The notes beneath the pieces were generated by a model, which ran no database searches, had not been told where the DNA came from, and saw nothing but the letters and a program-made list of their open reading frames with translations. Source: a virus. From it: 34,259 bases of DNA. Positions 28,556 to 34,259 of the stretch are shown in pieces. Made by a program: the position numbers and the translations under genes. The stretch lies in the IMG/VR virus record IMGVR_UViG_3300020583_000030, positions 1 to 34,259 of that record; one strand, given 5' to 3'. Numbering within the stretch: position 1 is the first letter of the stretch; each line of letters opens with the position of its first letter.

Positions 28556-28984
28556 TTGAAGATCAGGGGAATGCAGAGAGCCGACGAACCGTTCATTCGG
28601 GGCGCCGGGGAAGCGTTGGCAGCCGAACTATATCCGGAACTCATTCCGGACATGGGCAAGGAAGTAGAGCTGCTCCGGCGAGCAGAATACGCTAGGGTGA
28701 TTGGAGAAGTGGGAAGGCCACACTCTGCGTTGATCGCATTGGCGAGCAACAATGTATGGGCGACCAAGAGACATGCAGCGGTCGTCCTCTGGTACGGCGA
28801 GAAGTCGGGCGGCGTGAGATTGCTCTGGGACTTCAAGCGTTGGACGCAAGAGCAGAATTTACTGGTGGCTGCGGTGACGGACGACCACGACATGGCAACG
28901 AACGCGAGAGCAATTTTGAGAGCAATAGGTTTCGAGCAGCGCGGAGGGGCTTTCATGTACTTTCCGCGCGGCTCCAAGAGGTGA
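28556..28984 (+). CDS. GNAT-like acetyltransferase-fold protein
   Basis: A TTG at 28556 after AGGGAG starts a 142-residue protein with the GNAT layout: MKIRGMQRADEPFIR at the start, a helical region, strands around HSALIALASNN and HAAVVLWYG, then GGVRLLWDFKRWTQEQNLLV and a C-terminal helix with RAILRAIGFEQRGGAF. The acetyl-CoA loop is not canonical, so activity is uncertain. Similar single-domain proteins lie inside phage structural operons and may act on a virion protein. Confidence 0.62.
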   Translation: MKIRGMQRADEPFIRGAGEALAAELYPELIPDMGKEVELLRRAEYARVIGEVGRPHSALIALASNNVWATKRHAAVVLWYGEKSGGVRLLWDFKRWTQEQNLLVAAVTDDHDMATNARAILRAIGFEQRGGAFMYFPRGSKR

Positions 28985-28988
28985 CCAC

Positions 28989-30143
28989 ATGGGTTGGCTA
29001 TCGATAGTTATCGGAGTGGTGGCGGTTGTCGGCGCGGTTTTCACCGGCGGATCGACACTCGCACTTCTTGCGGGCGGCCTAGCTCTCGCATCCGCAGTGG
29101 CGCAGCAAGGATGGCTAGGTGGAGGATTGAAGAATTTCTTCAACTCAAGTATCGGCAAAGATCTCACTTTGGCCGCGAGTGTCGCCTCCATCGGCTCTTC
29201 GATCGCAAATGTCGCAACCAGCGCTTCAAGTACGGCTGCCACAGCAGACCAAACCGCTGCCAGTGCCGCGGCAAGTTCAGGTGCGAATGGGGGACTCAAC
29301 GCGGCCGGTTTGCCGAATGATGTCGCGGCGCCCGCTGCCGACGCTTCAAGTGTGGCGCAAACGGGGGCTGCTGCAACCGGCGCGGCAAATAGCGCGGCGC
29401 AGACGCCAAGCCAATTCTTGAATAGCGTGCTAGACCCGACGAACAGTGTGGGCTCGTTCGCTGGTGCTCAAGCCAATGATGCAACACTCGCTCCAGGACT
29501 CTCGAGCGCTCAAGATGTGCAACAAGCCAATGCGGCATCGTCCGCATCCAACACGACTGCGGCCACCACAGAAGGCAATACGCAGCAGGCTGCGGGAGCG
29601 GCTGCCGGGAATGCGCCGACGCCAGGGACTCCGACCGCTCAAGCGGGGGCTGCAGCAAATGGTGGAACTCCTGGAGCAGCCAACGCCGCGCCGGGGTCAG
29701 AGCCGGGGGCCTATCCCGGAGAAGCGACCAACCCGAGCATGCTGTCACAAGCCGGAAGCTTCTTGAAGCAGAATCCGAGCGCGGCGCTGATTGGTGGTCA
29801 GGCGCTCTCCGGACTCGCGCAGGGCGCCATGGGCCAGAAGTCGATGCAGGAGCAGATTGCTGCGGAACAGTGGGCCAGCCAACGATGGGCCAATCCGCAG
29901 CTTGCTGCTCAATTTGAGACAGCAGCGGACCAACCGGTCAATGTGCCCGGTGGATATTTGCAGCGCGCGGCGGCCGTGCGCAGCATGGTCTCTGGCGCCG
30001 GCGGCACTGCGCAACCGGGCTCGCAGCCCTCGTCTGCTGCGCCGGCGTCGACAGTCGCCCCGGTCGGAATGGGGCCGTCGCCCAATGGCGGATCGGTGCC
30101 AGTGCTCGGAATGAATGCAACTCCACGCGGCGGGGTAATTTAA
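28989..30143 (+). CDS. Ala/Gly-rich virion protein with N-terminal membrane segments
   Basis: The 384-residue protein starts with two hydrophobic segments (WLSIVIGVVAVVGAVFTGG and TLALLAGGLALASAVAQQ), then a long, low-complexity Ala/Ser/Thr/Gly region, a helical stretch with LSGLAQGAMGQKSMQEQIAA and GGYLQRAAAVRSM, and a disordered end. Hydrophobic starts plus Ala/Gly-rich bodies are typical of ejection proteins that insert in the host membrane during DNA delivery. GAGGTGACC precedes the ATG. Confidence 0.6.
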   Translation: MGWLSIVIGVVAVVGAVFTGGSTLALLAGGLALASAVAQQGWLGGGLKNFFNSSIGKDLTLAASVASIGSSIANVATSASSTAATADQTAASAAASSGANGGLNAAGLPNDVAAPAADASSVAQTGAAATGAANSAAQTPSQFLNSVLDPTNSVGSFAGAQANDATLAPGLSSAQDVQQANAASSASNTTAATTEGNTQQAAGAAAGNAPTPGTPTAQAGAAANGGTPGAANAAPGSEPGAYPGEATNPSMLSQAGSFLKQNPSAALIGGQALSGLAQGAMGQKSMQEQIAAEQWASQRWANPQLAAQFETAADQPVNVPGGYLQRAAAVRSMVSGAGGTAQPGSQPSSAAPASTVAPVGMGPSPNGGSVPVLGMNATPRGGVI

Positions 30144-30144
30144 A

Positions 30145-31326
30145 ATGGCTTTCCTCGACAAGGCAAAAGAGCACAGCAAGAAGAAAAAGCACCCGGCTGC
30201 GGAAGCTCCGCCGTCAGCCGACGAAGAGAGCCAAAGCGATGAGAGCGCAGCTCCCGAGGGCGGTGGCGCTCAAGATAGCGAGAGCGAGCCCCCAAGCCAA
30301 GGTGGCACTGCTGCAGGAGCCGGCGCTGGCGGAACTCCGGATGCCCCACAGGCAGGCGGCAATCAGCCCACGGGTTCCGCTGAGGATCAAGGCAGCGACG
30401 AGGACTCCGATTCCGATCAGGACCAAGATGGCAGCGGCGGGCCACAAGGCGGTGACGACAGCGACAGCGGCGGGCAAGATGGCTCTCCCGGGGGTGGATC
30501 GGATGACAGTACTTCTCAGGCGCTCGGCGGTCAAGATCCCGGAGATCCATCTCCCGCACAAGCGCAGGGCGCCGCAGCGGCAGCGGGCGGAAGTTTGCAA
30601 GAGTTCAAAGATGCGGTAGGCCCGGATGGAGAGCCGGACTTCTCCAAGATCCCATTGCCGCCAGCATTATCCGCGGAGCTTGACAAAGCCAAGGATGCTC
30701 TCAATCAGGCGCTCTATCAGAATGAGAAAGTCGCGCGTGCGGTAATTCAAGCCGTGGTCCCTGGGCAGCAATTGCCTGCGGCCGCTGCGCACATGACGCT
30801 GGTCATTGTCTCATCCATCAACAAGAAGTTACTGTTCTCGAAGAACGCACCACAATTAGTGCTGCCTATTGTGCAGTTAACGCTCAATCACATACTAGAT
30901 ATGGTGGAGCAGGTCCGTAAAGCTCAAATCCCTGACAACCAGGCAGTCGGAGCGCTCGGGCTGGCCCAAGAAGGAGTGATGCGGATGTTCGGCGTGTCGA
31001 AGCAGCAAGTCGCGAATCTGAAATCGCATTTGCCGCCCTCGATGGTTTCGAAGTATCAAGCGCACTACAAGAATGCGCATGCATATGCGACGCAAGGGCA
31101 GCAGGGTAGTGCACAGGGCGCATCAGGAGGCCCACCGGGCGGCGCGGCTCCTCAAGGCCCAGCCGGGGGACCAGAAGGAGCGTCTCAAGGTTCCACTCCG
31201 TCTCAGGCCCCCGGCGGCGCAGCACCGCCCAGTGGAGGCGGCATGGTATCGCAGGGCGCTCAAGCTGCGCAAGGTGGCGCTGAGCCGAGCGGCCCAAGCC
31301 AGGAAGAGCAGGAGGAACAAGAATGA
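30145..31326 (+). CDS. acidic low-complexity protein with a central helical domain
   Basis: The 393-residue protein begins with a basic segment that includes KKHPAA (residues 14-19), the motif found near the portal, followed by a very acidic Ser/Asp/Gly region (about 20-145). A single folded-looking domain (about 150-300, with helices such as DKAKDALNQALYQNEKVARA and HMTLVIVSSINKKLL) is followed by a Gly/Pro/Ala/Gln tail. The pattern suggests an internal virion protein with a compact centre. It starts 1 nt after the previous stop. Confidence 0.62.
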   Translation: MAFLDKAKEHSKKKKHPAAEAPPSADEESQSDESAAPEGGGAQDSESEPPSQGGTAAGAGAGGTPDAPQAGGNQPTGSAEDQGSDEDSDSDQDQDGSGGPQGGDDSDSGGQDGSPGGGSDDSTSQALGGQDPGDPSPAQAQGAAAAAGGSLQEFKDAVGPDGEPDFSKIPLPPALSAELDKAKDALNQALYQNEKVARAVIQAVVPGQQLPAAAAHMTLVIVSSINKKLLFSKNAPQLVLPIVQLTLNHILDMVEQVRKAQIPDNQAVGALGLAQEGVMRMFGVSKQQVANLKSHLPPSMVSKYQAHYKNAHAYATQGQQGSAQGASGGPPGGAAPQGPAGGPEGASQGSTPSQAPGGAAPPSGGGMVSQGAQAAQGGAEPSGPSQEEQEEQE

Positions 31327-32285
31327 GCTTCATGAGCGGCATGGGCGCCCTGAAGGGCTTGGGCGAGGGAGTAACTGAAGCCGGCGAGGTTGGCGTCAAG
31401 CGCCAGCAGATGGAGCGCCAGAATCAGATGGAGACGAATCGGCAGGTCATGCTCCAGAAAATGTCGCAGGAATTCCAGTCTGGCGAAGCCGCAAAAGGCC
31501 GATCCTTCCAAGCAGAGCAGACGCAACGCGAGATCACTGGACGCTCGAACGTTGCGCACTTTGAGCAAGAGCAGCAGAACCTTCGCGCGGGGCAAGAACG
31601 ACAGAGCAAAGAGAAGGTGGCTGGGCAGCACGAAGAAGCGGCGACCGAGCGCGCCGGCATCATGGCCTCGAGCCGGTTGGGTTCCGCAGCGATCCGCACG
31701 GGACAGGGCACCAAGGATAAGCCGGACTTCACCATTTCGCACATCGCTGTCACGCCGAAGGACGCCAACGGAAAGCCCGTGCTCGGCGCGGCACCTGAAA
31801 CGCATCTCGTTGCTGTACACAAGAGTGGACAGCAGTACATGCAGGTCGGAGGCACCGTAGACCCGCAAACCGGAATGCCGGTAGGCGGCAAAATGGTGCT
31901 CTTCGATGCCCAACGCAATCAGCCCATGGATCTTGCAACACGACCTCGACCGAACGCCGGCGCCGTGTCGGATCTCATTCAAAACCCGAATGAGGACCAC
32001 GCAATGGCGTTTCAACAGCGGTACGGCTATCTTCCGTCTGAGTACTTCGGCGCCGCGCACCAACAGGCCCAGCAGAGTCAGCAGAGTTCGGCGAGCGCCT
32101 CCGCGAAATTCCCAGTGTTCAACTACTTCGGAAAAGGTGCGCAAGTTACCCACTCGATCCCGGTGGGTGGGAGTCCCGGCGGGAATCAAGGAGAGGGCTC
32201 GGGGCCCAGCGGCGGCAGCGGCGAAGAGCCGAACGAGAATGAGAGCGCTGATATGGAAGCGGCCGAGGGCGGCCCGACACCGTAG
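31323..32285 (+). CDS. Gln/Glu-rich coiled-coil virion protein
   Basis: The 320-residue protein overlaps the previous stop as ATGA. Residues 20-115 form a charged, Gln/Glu/Arg-rich helix (QQMERQNQMETNRQVMLQKM). Residues 130-200 form a small beta domain (FTISHIAVTPKDANGKPVLG; THLVAVHKSGQQYMQVGG), and the tail is Gly/Glu/Ser-rich. This two-part build resembles internal virion proteins. No enzyme motif is seen. The gap after it (32286-32325) contains the palindrome CGGCTTTAAGCCG. Confidence 0.62.
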   Translation: MSFMSGMGALKGLGEGVTEAGEVGVKRQQMERQNQMETNRQVMLQKMSQEFQSGEAAKGRSFQAEQTQREITGRSNVAHFEQEQQNLRAGQERQSKEKVAGQHEEAATERAGIMASSRLGSAAIRTGQGTKDKPDFTISHIAVTPKDANGKPVLGAAPETHLVAVHKSGQQYMQVGGTVDPQTGMPVGGKMVLFDAQRNQPMDLATRPRPNAGAVSDLIQNPNEDHAMAFQQRYGYLPSEYFGAAHQQAQQSQQSSASASAKFPVFNYFGKGAQVTHSIPVGGSPGGNQGEGSGPSGGSGEEPNENESADMEAAEGGPTP

Positions 32286-32325
32286 CGGGGCCGCGGCTTT
32301 AAGCCGTCGTCCTAGGAGTTGAAGA

Positions 32326-34259
32326 ATGGCAGATCAAAGCACAGGCAATGCATGGCTCGACTCGTTCGGCCCAGACACCCCGCCACCAGGACAGCCATCC
32401 AATCCGCCATCCGCAAGCAGCCAATCGGCGCCGCCCAATCTTCCTCCGGGAGCGCACGACGTCGAAGAGGTTCCAACCGGGAACCAGGCGCAAGTTGATC
32501 GCTGGAAGAAGACCGGCAAAGGCCCAGACGGCAAACCCCATCCGGCTATGGTGCTCGATACACAGGCGCCGACCACCGGCAACTCGTGGCTTGATCAATT
32601 CGGCGCCGAATCTCCTCCAGAGCCGCCTCCGCCGGCGCCACCAACACCGCCTCCCGGACTATGGGACCGCGCCAAGGCCGCAGCCGGAGAAGCCTATCAG
32701 GGCGCGGTCGACGCGACGAGCCGCGGCATGGATCAGTTCCATCAAGCGGACCTCTCGGCGGGTTCAAAGCTCCACGAGCCGATCTCAGGAGAGGACGGTC
32801 TCTTCACCCGCTTCGCCAAGAATTATGTTCAGAGCCGCGACTCCGCCAATCAGCAGATGCAGGAGGCGGGCAACTTCGAAGCCAACTCCGGCGCCGGCGC
32901 CGTTGATCCGCGCAATGTCGCCGCCTTCGCCGCGAAGGCATCGCTCGCCCTCCTGAACGAGGGTTTTTCGATGACCGGGATCCCGGCAGCGATCACTACA
33001 CTCATGTCCCAGCCGACGCAGCAGCTCCTCGATGCAGGCGCCGATGCACTCAACAAATCCGGTATGGTCAAGCAAGGAGCCGCCGGAGAGAAGGGCTTCG
33101 GGATCACCACTGGAGACGTCACGCAGGCTGCGGTGAGTGGCGGGGACCTTCTTGATCAGGTTTATCAGAATATCGTCCCCATCGGTCCGCACATGCTCCG
33201 CGAAGGCGAAACCGTGCAACACGCAGCGCAGGCCGCTGAGCCGGTGGCGCCCCCGGGAACTCTCGCCGGGCGCCGTGCGCGCTTCGACATACAGGAGAAT
33301 CCTGAGACCATGATGGAGCACGCCCAGGCGGCCGCCATGAAGACGGTCGAGGCAGCGGGCGGCGACAAGCTCTCTCAAGTGGTCGCGGCAACGGACGTCA
33401 ACGCGACGATGGGTGCGCATTACCATGCAGGCGAGTACGAGGGTCATGTCGCTACTCGGCATGCCCAAGTTGCGGAAGAGGCGGAAGCTGAGGCCGCGCA
33501 AGCTGCTGAAGAACAACGGAATAACGCCTTCGAGCAATTCCAGGCGAGCGATGCAGGCAAGGCCGCCGCGGGCAAGACGCCGGACGATATCTGGGCTGAG
33601 CACGAGGGCGAGCAGCAAGCGGCCAAGGAAACGGACTTCGGCAAGGCCTTGAATCAGAAAGGCGAGCAGGAAATCGAGCGCGGCGAGACACTGGTCGCGG
33701 GGGCTGAGAAGGGAGGAGCGACGGAGCCTGGGCCGACGATCGGCGAGGCGTTGCCAGAGGAGATCGTAAAAGCTCTCAGGAGCCTCCAGGAGCGGCGCGC
33801 AACTGAGGCGCCCGAGAGTACGATCCCTAAGGAGGTCGCGGCACGGATCAAGGCAGCGACGCCAGAGGGCGAAGATTTCAAGCCATTGCTGCCGGGAGCC
33901 CGGGGCGAGGAGCCCCCAGCAAGCGTCAAGGCTTCTCCGCTGGCCGCGCGGCGCGCGGCAGCCGAGGCCCCGCCTAAGGTTTCTCCGGAAGATGCGGCTA
34001 TGGCTGGTGCGAAAGAGGTGCAGGCCGCGCGCGATGCCGCCAAGCAGTTTCCCGAAGCGTTGAAGGGCCCGGCGCCAGAGCCCGAGATTGTTCTTGCTGA
34101 ACAGCCAAAGCCTGTCAAAACACCTACGGCCGAGCAGTCAGAGCCTGTCAAACCGGCGACGCTAGCCGATAAGCGCATGCAGGCAATTAAGGCGGCCGCC
34201 GAGAAGCGCCAGATGGCTGCTCCTACCCCGGAGATGAAGGCTGAATCGCCGGAGCCGGT
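32326..34259 (+). CDS. large internal virion-type protein (partial, runs off window)
   Basis: Starting at 32326 after AGGAG, the frame is open for 644 codons to the window edge. The N-terminus has two copies of GN-[A/S]-WLD-[S/Q]-FG (residues 7-15 and 85-93), each followed by a Pro-rich stretch, plus GKPHPAM near residue 69, close to the HPAA motif. A helical region with SLALLNEGFSMTGIPAAITT (about 205-225) may insert in membranes. The rest is Ala/Glu/Gln-rich helix and Pro-rich linker. It is probably the largest ejection protein; a lytic or other enzyme domain may lie beyond the window. Confidence 0.68.
   Translation, partial: MADQSTGNAWLDSFGPDTPPPGQPSNPPSASSQSAPPNLPPGAHDVEEVPTGNQAQVDRWKKTGKGPDGKPHPAMVLDTQAPTTGNSWLDQFGAESPPEPPPPAPPTPPPGLWDRAKAAAGEAYQGAVDATSRGMDQFHQADLSAGSKLHEPISGEDGLFTRFAKNYVQSRDSANQQMQEAGNFEANSGAGAVDPRNVAAFAAKASLALLNEGFSMTGIPAAITTLMSQPTQQLLDAGADALNKSGMVKQGAAGEKGFGITTGDVTQAAVSGGDLLDQVYQNIVPIGPHMLREGETVQHAAQAAEPVAPPGTLAGRRARFDIQENPETMMEHAQAAAMKTVEAAGGDKLSQVVAATDVNATMGAHYHAGEYEGHVATRHAQVAEEAEAEAAQAAEEQRNNAFEQFQASDAGKAAAGKTPDDIWAEHEGEQQAAKETDFGKALNQKGEQEIERGETLVAGAEKGGATEPGPTIGEALPEEIVKALRSLQERRATEAPESTIPKEVAARIKAATPEGEDFKPLLPGARGEEPPASVKASPLAARRAAAEAPPKVSPEDAAMAGAKEVQAARDAAKQFPEALKGPAPEPEIVLAEQPKPVKTPTAEQSEPVKPATLADKRMQAIKAAAEKRQMAAPTPEMKAESPEP

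Noticed and set aside
1-34259. CRISPR array, insertion sequence or integrase
   Set aside because: No regularly spaced repeat array, transposase or recombinase was found on either strand.

Overview
This window is part of a tailed bacteriophage genome (Caudoviricetes) with podovirus-type virion genes. It is open at both ends: a reverse-strand gene runs off the left edge and a forward-strand gene runs off the right edge. The evidence is a recognisable late block of small and large terminase, a 788-residue portal, a scaffold-like protein, an N4-gp56-type major capsid protein, an SU10-type head-tail adaptor, a tail-nozzle protein, glycine-rich and beta-repeat tail fibre proteins, and several Ala/Gly/Gln-rich proteins that look like internal virion (ejection) proteins. 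The sequence is mostly GC-rich, genes are packed with 1-14 nt overlaps, and Shine-Dalgarno sites are GGAGG-like, which fits a bacterial, probably Gram-negative, host. I see no tRNA, CRISPR array, integrase, replication gene, endolysin or transposase, so lifestyle cannot be decided.

Left arm (1-7893, all reverse strand): a leftward accessory operon of small proteins. It includes two tandem paralogous beta-rich proteins at the window edge, a GT2-type glycosyltransferase, zinc-binding proteins, a pentapeptide-repeat/DUF5758-like protein, a solitary helix-turn-helix of the kind found at the end of HNH homing endonucleases, and many unknowns. Several micro-genes below 50 codons fill apparent gaps and are joined to their neighbours by ATGA, GTGA, TTGA or ATGGCTAA overlaps. 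At 5680-5878 this arm is interrupted by a perfect 64-bp inverted repeat. Its AT-rich 71-nt spacer holds a good leftward sigma70-like promoter, which looks like an invertible or hairpin-controlled promoter.

Centre (7894-8514): a divergent control region with two leftward promoters, two copies of a 20-bp direct repeat, and about 490 nt of non-coding sequence. No convincing rightward promoter was found.

Right arm (8515-34259, all forward strand): the packaging and morphogenesis operon. The order is membrane peptide, CHB_HEX_C-like beta protein, small terminase, zinc-ribbon protein, large terminase, three small proteins, portal, two small membrane/secreted proteins, a run of very small proteins sharing a K-x-H-P-A-[A/S] motif, scaffold, capsid, four small proteins, adaptor, glycine-rich fibre, nozzle, fibre, then ejection-type proteins with a GNAT-like gene among them. 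The last gene is truncated by the window.

Most interesting points: the inverted-repeat-flanked promoter, the HPAA motif shared by unrelated small proteins between portal and scaffold, the layer of overlapping micro-genes, the repeat-bearing divergent promoter, and the tandem paralogs beside a glycosyltransferase.
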